NCBI GenBank assembly: GCA_963740525.1 | Contig: CAVUEG010000006.1 | Location: forward strand, 310,001-374,000 | Source: CAVUEG01 sp963740525 | Lineage (GTDB): Bacteria; Actinomycetota; Actinomycetes; Propionibacteriales; Nocardioidaceae | Direction of reading: 5' to 3' | Length of the DNA: 64,000 bases | Part shown: positions 8,512 to 18,100 of the stretch, piece after piece | Numbering within the stretch: the first letter of the stretch is position 1 | Layout of the letters: each line of letters starts with the position of its first letter | The notes under the pieces: generated by a model | The model's input: only the letters and a program-made list of their open reading frames with translations | Databases searched by the model: none | Told to the model about the DNA's origin: nothing | Translations under genes and position numbers: made by a program

Positions 8512-9968
8512 CAGAGGGAGGGGGTGCGCGCCGCCCACGGCCGAGCGATCTCGATCTGCGCCGCGAGGGAGAGCAGGGTCGTCTCGTCATCGGTGCGCCC
8601 GACCAGTTGGACCGCCAGTGGCAGCCCGTCCTCGCCGAACCCGGCCGGCACGGAGGCAGCCGGGTTCCCCGCGATGTTCCAGATCGCCGCGTAGGCGACC
8701 ATCGGCAGCGACCTGAGCAGTGCCCGCACCGCGCCGGCACCATCGAGCACGCCTGCCCTCGGCGGCCGGTGCGCGATCGCGGGCGTCAGCAGCACGTCGT
8801 ACGTCTCGAAGATCCGGTTCGTCCTCGCGGAGAGCTTCTCGGTCTGCCTCAGAGCCCAGTCGATCACCGGCTGGCGGACCCAGGCGCCGAGCCGGGCGAC
8901 CTGCTTGGTGCGTGGCTCCAGGCGGGCGCGGTCCTCCACCAGGTCGGCCTCCGTGCGGATCCCGGCGAAGAACTGGGGGATGAAGGCGCTGGTGACATCG
9001 GGGAGGCCGGACCTCACCTCCTCGACCGTGTGCCCCAGCCCGGCCAGCAGGTCGGCGGTCGCCCTGACCGCGGCGACGTGCTCGGGATCGGGTCGGACCC
9101 CCTTGGCTGCCGACTTGGTCGACCACCCGATACGCAGTGAGGTCGGGGCCGATCCCGCCGCTTCGGAGAACGAGGACACAGGCTCGCCGGCCGCGAAGAG
9201 ATCACCGGGCATGCTGCCGCGGATCACGTCGTAGACCAGCGCTGAGTCCGCGACGCTGCGCGTCAGCGGCCCCACGGTGCCCAGCGCCCACCAGAGATGG
9301 GGCATCGGATACGAGGTCACGCGGCCCCGCTGGGGCTTGAGCCCGAAGAGGCCGCAGCACGCCGACGGGATCCGGATCGACCCTCCGCCGTCGCCGCCGA
9401 TCGCGACCGGCACCAGCCCGGCAGCCACCGCCGCGGCGGTCCCTCCGCTGGAGCCTCCCGGCGTGCGGTTCGGGTCCCATGGGTTGCGGGTGATCCCGTA
9501 GGCGACGGACTCGGTGAACGGCCAGGCGCCGAACTCGGGCATCTGGGTCTTGCCGATGATCACCGCTCCAGCCGCACGGAGCCGGCGGACCACCTCGCCG
9601 TCCTCGCGGGCGGGCGTCGAGTTGGCTCGGCCGCCGAACGTGGTCACGCACCCGGCCACGTCGATCTCCTCCTTGATCGCGACCGGTACGCCGTGCAGTG
9701 GGCCTGGCTCGGCACCGGACGCCAGCGCACGGTCGCGCTCGGCCGCCTCGGCCCGGGCTTCGGAGTCCAGCACCACGGAGAAGGCGTTCAGCGCGGCGTC
9801 GTGCGCGGCGATCCGTTCGAGGAAGACCTCGAGGACCGCGACGGCGCTGGTCTCCCCGGCGGCGATCCTGCGGGCGAGCTCCACGGCGCCGGCGAAGGCG
9901 ACCGGGGCGGTGTGGGCGGGGGCGAGGGGCTCAGCATCGGTGGTCACACGCGGAGAGTACGCGGGCAT
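8511..9968 (-). CDS. Amidase signature family hydrolase
   Basis: The 485-residue product has the Ser-cisSer-Lys triad of amidase-signature enzymes: Lys in PVAIKEE, cis-Ser in TPGGSSGG and nucleophile Ser in GDGGGSIRIPS. Such enzymes hydrolyse amides to acids and ammonia; substrate cannot be predicted. GatA of the tRNA amidotransferase is the main alternative, but no gatB or gatC is nearby. GTG at 9947 is an alternative start seven codons in. It heads an operon with the SDR gene and is divergent from the MFS transporter, suggesting uptake and breakdown of one compound. Confidence 0.82.
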   Translation of the reverse strand: MPAYSPRVTTDAEPLAPAHTAPVAFAGAVELARRIAAGETSAVAVLEVFLERIAAHDAALNAFSVVLDSEARAEAAERDRALASGAEPGPLHGVPVAIKEEIDVAGCVTTFGGRANSTPAREDGEVVRRLRAAGAVIIGKTQMPEFGAWPFTESVAYGITRNPWDPNRTPGGSSGGTAAAVAAGLVPVAIGGDGGGSIRIPSACCGLFGLKPQRGRVTSYPMPHLWWALGTVGPLTRSVADSALVYDVIRGSMPGDLFAAGEPVSSFSEAAGSAPTSLRIGWSTKSAAKGVRPDPEHVAAVRATADLLAGLGHTVEEVRSGLPDVTSAFIPQFFAGIRTEADLVEDRARLEPRTKQVARLGAWVRQPVIDWALRQTEKLSARTNRIFETYDVLLTPAIAHRPPRAGVLDGAGAVRALLRSLPMVAYAAIWNIAGNPAASVPAGFGEDGLPLAVQLVGRTDDETTLLSLAAQIEIARPWAARTPSL

Positions 9969-10038
9969 GCATGGCTTTGGCGTGACGTGGGTAACAGGCT
10001 CAACGGCTCAGATCCCAGGCTCCTACGGAGGAGGACTC

Positions 10039-11520
10039 ATGTCCGGAGTGCAGACAGGCACGATCCGCACCGACATCCCGGCGCGGCTCGATCGACTTCC
10101 GTGGGCACGGTGGCACTGGCTGGTGGTGATCGGCCTGGGCACGGTGTGGATCCTCGACGGGCTCGAGGTGACGATCGTCGGCTCCATGTCGGACGCTCTC
10201 TCCAACGCCAAGACCGGGCTCGGCATGTCGAGCTTCCAGGTCGGGCTCGCCGGTGCGACGTACGTCGCGGGGGCCTGTCTCGGAGCGCTCTTCTTCGGCC
10301 AGCTCACCGACAGGATGGGCCGCAAGAAGCTCTTCATCGTGACGCTGGTGGTCTACACCATCGCCACGGTCCTCACCGCCTTCTCGATGAACCCCACCTG
10401 GTACCTCGCCTGCCGGTTCCTCACCGGCACCGGCATCGGTGGTGAGTACGCCGCCATCAACTCCGCGATCGACGAACTGATCCCGGCGAAGTACCGCGGG
10501 CGTGTGGACGTCGCGATCAACGGCTCGTTCTGGGTTGGCGCCGCCGGTGGCGCCCTGCTGACCATCCCCCTGCTCGACCCCACTTTCATCGACCAGTCGT
10601 GGGGCTGGCGGCTCGCCTTCGGCCTCGGCGCGATCCTCGCGTTCGCCATCCTGCTGGTCCGCCGCAACGTCCCCGAGAGCCCCCGCTGGCTGTTCATCCA
10701 CGGCCGGGAGGACGACGGTGAGCGGATCGTCCAGGACATCGAGCGCACGGTCTCAGCCGAGACCGGCAAGGACCTGCCCACCGTCTCGGAGACGATCACG
10801 ATCCGGCAGCGCAAGTCGATCGGCATCGCCCTGATCGCGCGCACCGTGTTCACGATGTACCCGCGCCGGACCATCCTCTGCTTCTCGCTGTTCGTGGGAC
10901 AGGCGTTCCTGTACAACGCCTTCTTCTTCACCTACGGCGACACCCTGACGACGTTCATGGGTGTCGGCCAGACCGGGTGGTACCTCGCGGTGTTCGCCGT
11001 CAGCAACTTCGCCGGCGCGCTGCTGCTGAGCCGCCTGTTCGACACGGTCGGGCGGGTCAAGATGATCGCCGGCACCTACATCCTGTCCGGGGTGCTGCTC
11101 GCGGTCGCCGGGTCGATGCTCGGCGGTCTGTCCGCTGTCACCTTGACGGCCTTCGGCGCCGTGATCTTCTTCTTCGCCTCGGCCGGCGCCAGCGCGGCGT
11201 ACCTCACCGCCAGCGAGGTCTTCCCGATGGAGACCCGGGCCCTGTGCATCGCGTTCTTCTACGCGATCGGCACGGCGGTCGGAGGCATCTCCGGCCCGCT
11301 GCTGTTCGGCAAGCTGATCCAGAACGCGACCGAAGGCGGCAAGGACATCACCGCGATCGCCGCCGGATACTTCATCGGCGCGGCGCTGATGGTGGTCGGC
11401 GGGGTCGTCGAGATCTTCCTCGGGGTGAAGGCGGAGGGCCAGTCGCTCGAGAGCATCGCGAAGCCGCTGACCGCCGAGGACGCACCCGGAGCCACCGAGA
11501 CCGAGTCCAGCTACGCCTGA
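10039..11520 (+). CDS. MFS transporter, metabolite:H+ symporter type
   Basis: The 493-residue product has about 12 membrane helices. The MFS loop motif GQLTDRMGRKKLF follows helix 2, and RFLTGTGIGGEYAA and VPESPRWLFIHGR match the metabolite/sugar porter branch. Start ATG 10039 is preceded by GGAGGAGGAC, a strong ribosome-binding site. A 78-residue gene follows after 14 bases. The transporter diverges from the amidase-SDR operon, so the substrate may be an amide or related compound; this is context only. Confidence 0.82.
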   Translation: MSGVQTGTIRTDIPARLDRLPWARWHWLVVIGLGTVWILDGLEVTIVGSMSDALSNAKTGLGMSSFQVGLAGATYVAGACLGALFFGQLTDRMGRKKLFIVTLVVYTIATVLTAFSMNPTWYLACRFLTGTGIGGEYAAINSAIDELIPAKYRGRVDVAINGSFWVGAAGGALLTIPLLDPTFIDQSWGWRLAFGLGAILAFAILLVRRNVPESPRWLFIHGREDDGERIVQDIERTVSAETGKDLPTVSETITIRQRKSIGIALIARTVFTMYPRRTILCFSLFVGQAFLYNAFFFTYGDTLTTFMGVGQTGWYLAVFAVSNFAGALLLSRLFDTVGRVKMIAGTYILSGVLLAVAGSMLGGLSAVTLTAFGAVIFFFASAGASAAYLTASEVFPMETRALCIAFFYAIGTAVGGISGPLLFGKLIQNATEGGKDITAIAAGYFIGAALMVVGGVVEIFLGVKAEGQSLESIAKPLTAEDAPGATETESSYA

Positions 11521-11534
11521 GCGAGGAGAACGAC

Positions 11535-11771
11535 ATGCCCATGCCACCCCCCAAGGCCAGCACCGAGGGACGTCGCGACCGGCAGGTGTTCCACGAGATG
11601 GGGCAGATCCTGCGAGCACTCGAAGCCCGAGGCCCGCTCCGTGAGGAGGAGCTGCACGAGCTCGTCGGGGCGCCGTACTGGGAGCACCAGCGGTTCGAGA
11701 AGGCGCTCGCGCTGAGCGTCGCGGACGGCCTCGTGGTGCGCACCGCCGAGGGCACACTGGCGGTCAGCTAG
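11535..11771 (+). CDS. Small protein with winged-helix-like sequence, MFS partner
   Basis: The 78-residue product starts at ATG 11535 behind GAGGAGAAC and lies 14 bases after the transporter stop, so it is in the same operon. RQVFHEMGQILRALEARGPLREEELHELV, then WEHQRFEKALALSVADGLVVRTAEGTLAV, has the helix-helix-helix-beta-hairpin pattern of a winged-helix domain. It may regulate the transporter or bind a partner. No family name recognised. Its last 8 bases overlap the convergent M20 gene. Confidence 0.6.
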   Translation: MPMPPPKASTEGRRDRQVFHEMGQILRALEARGPLREEELHELVGAPYWEHQRFEKALALSVADGLVVRTAEGTLAVS

Positions 11772-13032
11772 CGACTCCGCAGCGGCGCAGCGCCAGCACC
11801 ACCAGCGCCCGGGCCACGCCGAGGGTCTCCTCGATCGAGACATGCTCGAGGGGCGAGTGCGCCTGGAGCGGATCGCCCGGTCCGTAGTGCAGGGTCGGGA
11901 TGCCGCCGATGCCGGTGTAGAGCCGCAGGTCGCTGCCGTAGACCTCGGCGCCCACGAAGGGCTCGGGCAGTGACACAGCGCGGATCGCGTCCTGCACCTC
12001 GCCCACGAGCGGGTGCTCGGCGGCGATCGAGCCGCTGGCGAACTGACCACCCGGCCAGGTCACCACCGGCCGGTTCTCGCGCAACCACGGGTCCTTCAGG
12101 CTCGCCTCGGTGACGGCGTCCTCGAAGGCAGTGCGGGCGGTACGAGGGTCCTCCCCCAGCATCACGCCGTACCTGCCCTCGGCGACGAGCTTGTCGGGCA
12201 CGTTGCTCGACCAGTCACCGGCCTGCACCATGCCGAAGGAGAGTGCGTAGGGAAGCGTCCTGGTCCCGAAGAGCGGGTCGACCTCGATGTTGCGGTCCTG
12301 CTCCAGCGCGAGCAGCGCCTGGTGGATGGGCAGGAAGGCCTCGAAGGCGCTCACGCCCTCGTTGCGCAGGCTGCCGTGCGCCGACCGGCCGAAGACCTCG
12401 ATCCGGAAGGTGAGCGCCCCGGCAGTGGCCACGATCATCCGTGAGTCCGTGGGCTCGGTGATCACCGCCGCATCGGCGCGGTGGCCACGGCGCAACGTCG
12501 CGAAGGCGCCCAGTCCGCCGTCCTCCTCACCGGTGACGAAGTGGACCGCGAGGGGCCGTTCCAGGCGGATCCCGGAGTCGCGGATCGCCCGCACCGCCGC
12601 CACGATCGCGGCACCGCCGGCCTTCATGTCGCAGGCACCCCGGCCGTAGACGAGGTCCGACTGGACCTCGGCGGAGAACGGGTCCGTTCCGTGCCAGGCC
12701 TCCGGGTCACCGGGGGGTACGACGTCGAGGTGGGCACCCAGGGCCAGGGCAGGCTGGTCCTCCGCCCCGCCGAGTGTGCCGACGACCCCGATCGCCGCGT
12801 CGCGAGTCACCTCACAACCCGGGAACCACTCATCGGCGTAGAGCTCCTCGAGGTTGATGTCCCACCGGTCGACAGCCAGGCCGGCTTCGTCGAGCAGACC
12901 GGCGGCGACGTCCTGGACCTCGCACTCGGCCGGACTGCCCGAGACGCTCGGCACCCGCACCAGCGTCACCAGGTCCTCGACCATCCGTGCCTCGTCGAGG
13001 TGCTCCAGCACCCCGCGCTCCACGTTAGACAT
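11764..13032 (-). CDS. M20 family metallopeptidase (ArgE/DapE/CPG2 type)
   Basis: The 422-residue product carries the dinuclear zinc ligands of M20 amidohydrolases: GAHLDVVPPGD, GRGACDMKAGG with the bridging Asp, TGEEDGGLGA with the catalytic Glu pair, ITEPT, and the C-terminal HYGPGDPLQAHSPLEH. A dimerisation insert (FGRSAHGSLRNEG) lies in the middle. Family members remove acyl groups or cleave dipeptides (acetylornithine, succinyl-diaminopimelate, peptides). No arg or dap genes are adjacent, so substrate is open. Confidence 0.82.
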   Translation of the reverse strand: MSNVERGVLEHLDEARMVEDLVTLVRVPSVSGSPAECEVQDVAAGLLDEAGLAVDRWDINLEELYADEWFPGCEVTRDAAIGVVGTLGGAEDQPALALGAHLDVVPPGDPEAWHGTDPFSAEVQSDLVYGRGACDMKAGGAAIVAAVRAIRDSGIRLERPLAVHFVTGEEDGGLGAFATLRRGHRADAAVITEPTDSRMIVATAGALTFRIEVFGRSAHGSLRNEGVSAFEAFLPIHQALLALEQDRNIEVDPLFGTRTLPYALSFGMVQAGDWSSNVPDKLVAEGRYGVMLGEDPRTARTAFEDAVTEASLKDPWLRENRPVVTWPGGQFASGSIAAEHPLVGEVQDAIRAVSLPEPFVGAEVYGSDLRLYTGIGGIPTLHYGPGDPLQAHSPLEHVSIEETLGVARALVVLALRRCGVAS

Positions 13033-13189
13033 CTACGCTGCTCGCTCTCCACTGGGAAACGTCCTGTTCTCCCCTCGAGCATGACATCGTTGCGATGACG
13101 GCGAGACGGCAACCGGCATACCGCCTTCCCCACAGCCCGGAGGCGCGCCGACCTCCGACCGCGCTCGACCGCGCCGTACGCTCGGAAGC

Positions 13190-13852
13190 GTGCCCCTGGT
13201 CGCGGTGTGTGAGGACGACGTCGCGCTGCGCGGCGTCCTCGCCCGAGCCCTGAAGGCCGCGGGCCACGAGGTGGTCACGACGCGCGACGGCGCCGAAGCG
13301 GTGCGCCTTCTCCCCGACCGTCGACCCGACGTGGTGGTGCTGGACATCGGTCTTCCCGACTCGGACGGCCGCGACGTCTGCCTGGCGCTGCGCGCCAACG
13401 GCCTGAGCGCACCCGTGCTCTTCCTCACGGCCTTGGACGGGATGCACGACAAGCTGGCCGGCTTCGAGGCCGGCGGTGACGACTACCTGACCAAGCCCTT
13501 CGAGCTCCCCGAGCTCCTGGTGCGGGTCACCGCTCTGGCCCGCCGCACCACCTCCGACGCCGCGGACGCCCCGTTCCGGCTCGACCCGACGAGGCACGCG
13601 GTGATCGTCGAGGGCATCGAGATCCCCCTGACCCCGACCGAGTTCCGGCTGCTTGCGCGCCTGCTGGCCCGCCCCGGTGAGGTGGTACGCCGAGGGGCGC
13701 TGGTCGCCGCGGCCTGGCCCGACGGCGCCATGGTCCACGACAACACCCTGGACTCGTACGTCAGGCGGATCCGGAGGAAGCTGGAGACGGTCGAGAACAC
13801 GTCTCACGGCCTGCAGACCGTGCGCGGTGTGGGGTACACGTGGCGCGCCTGA
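13190..13852 (+). CDS. OmpR/PhoB-family response regulator
   Basis: The 220-residue product has a receiver domain with acidic pair ED, phosphoacceptor Asp in VVVLDIGLPDSDG, switch Thr in FLTAL and DYLTKPF with the conserved Lys. A winged-helix DNA-binding domain follows, ending in LDSYVRRIRRKLE and a GVGYTWRA tail. Start is GTG 13190. Its end overlaps the kinase start by 13 bases, so the two form one signalling pair. The stimulus is unknown. Confidence 0.88.
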   Translation: MPLVAVCEDDVALRGVLARALKAAGHEVVTTRDGAEAVRLLPDRRPDVVVLDIGLPDSDGRDVCLALRANGLSAPVLFLTALDGMHDKLAGFEAGGDDYLTKPFELPELLVRVTALARRTTSDAADAPFRLDPTRHAVIVEGIEIPLTPTEFRLLARLLARPGEVVRRGALVAAAWPDGAMVHDNTLDSYVRRIRRKLETVENTSHGLQTVRGVGYTWRA

Positions 13853-15159
13853 GTCGGCTGTCGCTGACCAACCGGATGGTGCTCGGGACGACCGCCGCCA
13901 CGGCGGCGGCGGTCGTGGTCCTCGTGCTCGGACTCCAGGTGTTCCTGTCCAACGCCACGGACACCGAGACGGGCCGGGTGCTCCGGAGCCGCGCCGACGC
14001 GGCCGCGGCCACGGTTCGGGTGGTCCACGGTCAGGTGAAGGTCCTCGACCCGCCCACGAACTCCCTGGACCGCGACATCTGGGTCTACGACACCCGCGGA
14101 GTACTCCTCGACGGGCCTTCGGTGGCAGGCACGCTCGCCCGCACGGTCCGGGAGCTGGGACGAACCCAGCCGAAGGCCTTCCGCAGCACCCAGGACTTCC
14201 GCTTTCACACCCGGCCCGTCAAGCACTCTGGCATCCAGGTGGCGACCGTCGTCGCGGCCGTCGACCTGCGTCCCTACGAGTCCACCGAGCGACGGGCTCT
14301 GCTCCTGGCGATCGCCCTCGGTCTGGCTGCCGTGGCCGCGGCGGGAGCCGCCTCGGGCGTCGCCACCCACGTGGCGCTCGGGCGCGTGCGGCAGATGGCG
14401 CGCCGGGCGGACGACTGGCGGGAGCACGACCTGAGCGGGCGTTTCGCACGCGGCGATCCGCACGACGAGATCACCGAGCTGGCGGCCACCCTCGACCGGA
14501 TGCTCGACCGGATCGCAGAGGCCCTCGGCAGCGAGCGCCGGCTCACCGACGAGCTGGCCCACGAGCTGCGTACCCCGCTGACGGTGATCCGTTCCGAGGC
14601 GCAGCTCGCCCTGATGCGACCCGAGGCGTCCGAGGGGCCTGACGCTGAGGCGTGGCAGGCCGTCGTGGACGCTACTCACCGGATGGACGGGTCCATCACC
14701 ACCCTCCTGGACGCGGCACGGTCACGACACGACCCGGACACGCAAGCCGACCTGCGCGACGTGGTCGTGGAGGCCGCGCGACGCTCGCCCACCCTGGAGG
14801 GCGTGCGCACCCTGGCCGTCGCCGACCGGCACCTGGTCGCCGCCGCGCCGCCCTTGGCGGTCCTGGCCGCGTTGGCGCCTCTGGTCGAGAACGCGGTGCG
14901 GCATGCCGACTCGACCGTGACGCTGCGCATCCGCCCAGACGGAGCGGACGTCGTGGTCGAGGTCGACGACGACGGCCCGGGGGTCACCGAGGAGCAGGCC
15001 CGGGAGATCTTCGCGCCCGGTCACACCACGAGCGCGAACGGAGCCGGGCTCGGGCTGGCCCTTGCACGGAGGCTGGCCGTGTCGCTGGGCGGCGACGTCA
15101 CCGTGCTGCCGGGGCCCCGGGGCGTGTTCCGCCTGGTGCTGCCGCGCGGGGAGTCCTGA
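13840..15159 (+). CDS. Sensor histidine kinase
   Basis: The 439-residue product has a first membrane helix at about residues 14-38 and an extracytoplasmic sensor region of about 110 residues. A second helix (about 148-172) is followed by HAMP, then H-box DELAHELRTPLTVIRSE with the phosphorylated His. N-box LVENAVRHA, G1 DDDGPGV and G2 GAGLGLAL complete the ATPase. It is the partner of the response regulator it overlaps. The C terminus runs toward the gdh end, leaving 17 bases to the expected gdh stop. Confidence 0.88.
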   Translation: MARLSRLSLTNRMVLGTTAATAAAVVVLVLGLQVFLSNATDTETGRVLRSRADAAAATVRVVHGQVKVLDPPTNSLDRDIWVYDTRGVLLDGPSVAGTLARTVRELGRTQPKAFRSTQDFRFHTRPVKHSGIQVATVVAAVDLRPYESTERRALLLAIALGLAAVAAAGAASGVATHVALGRVRQMARRADDWREHDLSGRFARGDPHDEITELAATLDRMLDRIAEALGSERRLTDELAHELRTPLTVIRSEAQLALMRPEASEGPDAEAWQAVVDATHRMDGSITTLLDAARSRHDPDTQADLRDVVVEAARRSPTLEGVRTLAVADRHLVAAAPPLAVLAALAPLVENAVRHADSTVTLRIRPDGADVVVEVDDDGPGVTEEQAREIFAPGHTTSANGAGLGLALARRLAVSLGGDVTVLPGPRGVFRLVLPRGES

Positions 15160-18100
15160 GCCCCAGACGAAGCCGGCTACTGGGTGGCCAGCAGACTGCG
15201 GACGACTCGGAGCCCCACCGAGAGCCGGGCCAGGTCGGCATGGTCGTCGGCGCAGATCTCCTGGAGGGTGGCCGCGGCACGCCCGACGAGGACCTCGTCC
15301 TCGTCCTCCCAGTCCGCGATCCGCACCGGGACCGGGACTCGGACGACGTGTCCGAGAGCACCTGTGCGGTGAGCGTGGAGTGGACACCGTGCAGGTCGTC
15401 CCGCAACGAGGCGCGGGCCATGGTCTGCCACCGGTCGGAGCGGGGCAGGGCCAGGATCCGGCTCACGAGGGCCGGGAGCCCCAACCTCTCCCCGAGCGCG
15501 AAGTGGACGCGGGCGACCTCCAACGCGTCCAGGTCGTCCCGCTTGGCGGTCTCGACGATCCCGAGGACCATGTACGCCGGCGGCAGAACGGCCACGCGGG
15601 TCGCGAGGTCCTCCGGCACCCCCTTGGCTGTCAGTGAGTCGCGACGGGCCGCGAATGCCTCTTGTTCGCGCCCGGTGAGCAGCTCGGGAAGGGCCTTGAC
15701 GACCTGTTCGGTGGTGTCCCCGAAGAACTCCACCATGCCCTCGCTGTCGAGCGGCGGGCGGCGGTTGTTGACCAGCCACCGTGAGACGCGCTCGGCGAGA
15801 GTGCGCATCTCGAGCCGCATCCTGGTCTGCACCGCAGCGTCGATGGTGTTGTCGTACGTCGCGATCTCCGTCTCGAGGGCTCGCGCACCGAAGATCTCAC
15901 GGGCCACGAAGTTCGCCCGGGTCAGCTCGGCGGCATCCGCGCCGGTCTCGCCCGAGAGCCGGTGGAAGTACGTGATCCCCGCGTGGTTGACCAGCTGGTT
16001 GACCAGCTGGGTCACGATGATCTCCCGTCGCAGCGGGTGGTCCAGCATCGGCTGGCGGTAGTCCTGTCTCATCGGCGTGGGGAAGTAGCCGAAGAGGTCG
16101 CCGCGCAAGAAGGGATCGGCGGCGATGTCGGTCTCGAGCAGCTGGTCCGCCAGCACGATCTTGGTGTAGGCCAGCAGCACCGACAGCTCGGGCGCGGTCA
16201 GCCCGCCGTTGCGCTCCAGCCGGGCTGCCACCTGCTTGGTGGACGGCAGGAACTCGAGCTCTCGGTTGAGCAGGCCGTGCTTCTCGAGCCAGCGCATCCA
16301 GTCCTCGTGCACGTGCAGCAGACCCGTGGACTGGGCCTGGGCGTTGGCCAGGGCGAGGTTCTGCTCGTAGTTGTCGTCGAGGACCAGCGCCCCGACCTCG
16401 TCGGTCATCGAGGCGAGCAGGTCGTTGCGCTGCTTGTCGGTGAGGTCGCCGTCGCGCACCACCTGGTCGAGCAGGATCTTGATGTTGACCTCGTGGTCGG
16501 AGGTGTCGACGCCCGCGGAGTTGTCGATGAAGTCGGTGTTGATGCGCCCGCCTCCCATCGCGTACTCGATGCGACCGGCCTGGGTGAACCCCAGGTTGCC
16601 GCCCTCTCCCACGCATTTGCAGCGCAGCTCGCCACCGTTGACGCGGATCGCATCGTTCGCCTTGTCACCGGAGTCCGCGTTGGTCTCCGAGGACGCCTTG
16701 ACGTAGGTGCCGATGCCGCCATTCCAGAGCAGGTCGACCGGAGCGAGCAGGATCGCTCGCATCAGCTCGGCGGGTGTCATGGTCGTGACGGCCGGATCGA
16801 TCCCGAGAACCTGCTTGACCTGTTTCGAGACCGGAACCGCTTTGGCGCTTCTGGGATAGACCCCCCCTCCCTCGGAGATCAGCGTCGCGTCGTAGTCCTG
16901 CCACGACGAGCGAGGGGTGTCGTAGAGGCGCCGGCGCTCGGCGTACGACGAGGCGGCGTCGGGCGAGGGGTCCAGGAAGATGTCTCGATGGTCGAAGGCG
17001 GCGACGAGTCGGGTGCTCTCCGAGCAGAGCATGCCGTTGCCGAACACGTCGCCGGACATGTCTCCGATTCCGACGGCCGTGAAGTCCTCGCTCTGGCAGT
17101 CGATGCCCATCTCGCGGAAGTGCCGCCGGACGGATACCCAGGCGCCACGGGCCGTGATGCCCATCGCCTTGTGGTCGTAGCCGACCGAGCCACCGGAGGC
17201 GAACGCATCACCGAGCCAGAAGCCGTAGTCGAGGGCGACGCCGTTGGCGATGTCGGAGAACGTGGCTGTTCCCTTGTCCGCCGCAACGACCAGATAGGTG
17301 TCGTCGTCGTCGTGACGGACCACGCGCGTGGGCGGGGCCACGGCCGACTCGACGAGGTTGTCGGTGATGTCGAGCAGGCCGGAGATGAAGGTCTTGTAGC
17401 AGGCGATCCCCTCCGCCATCCACGCCTCGCGGTCTCCGGAATCGGGCAGCTGCTTGCAGAAGAATCCACCCTTGGCCCCGACCGGCACGATCACAGCGTT
17501 CTTCACCATCTGAGCCTTGACCAGCCCGAGCACCTCGGTGCGGAAGTCGTCGCGGCGGTCGGACCAGCGCAGGCCACCGCGGGCCACGGCACCGAACCTG
17601 AGGTGGACGCCTTCGACGCGCGGGGAGTAGACGAAGATCTCGAACCGCGGCCGCGGCTCCGGCAGGTCCGGGATCCGCGCGGGCTCCAGCTTGAAGGAGA
17701 TGTAGGACTTGGGCCCCCCGTCCGCGGCCGGCTGGAAGTAGTTGGTGCGGACGGTTGCCTTGATCACGTCGAGGTAGGACCTGAGGATCCGGTCGTGGTC
17801 GAGGCTGGAGACGTCATCGAGGGCGGTGCGGATCCTGCCCTCCACCTCCTCGACCTTGGCGACCCGGGACTCACCGTGGGCAGCCACGTCGCCGTTGCGG
17901 CCCGGGTCGAAGCGAGCCTCGAACAGCGACACGAGGTAGCGCGTGATGTCGACGTTGTCGCGCAGCGCATCCTCGATGTAGTCCTGGGCGAAGGGAGTAC
18001 CCCCCTGCCGCATGTACTTCGCGTACGCCCGGAGCACGGTCGCCTGACGCCAGGTCAGACCGGCGGCCAGGACCAGGGCGTTGAAGCCGTCGCTCTCGTT

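Noticed and set aside
8511..9968. Amidase as GatA of the tRNA amidotransferase
   Set aside because: No gatB or gatC nearby, and the partner is an SDR oxidoreductase.
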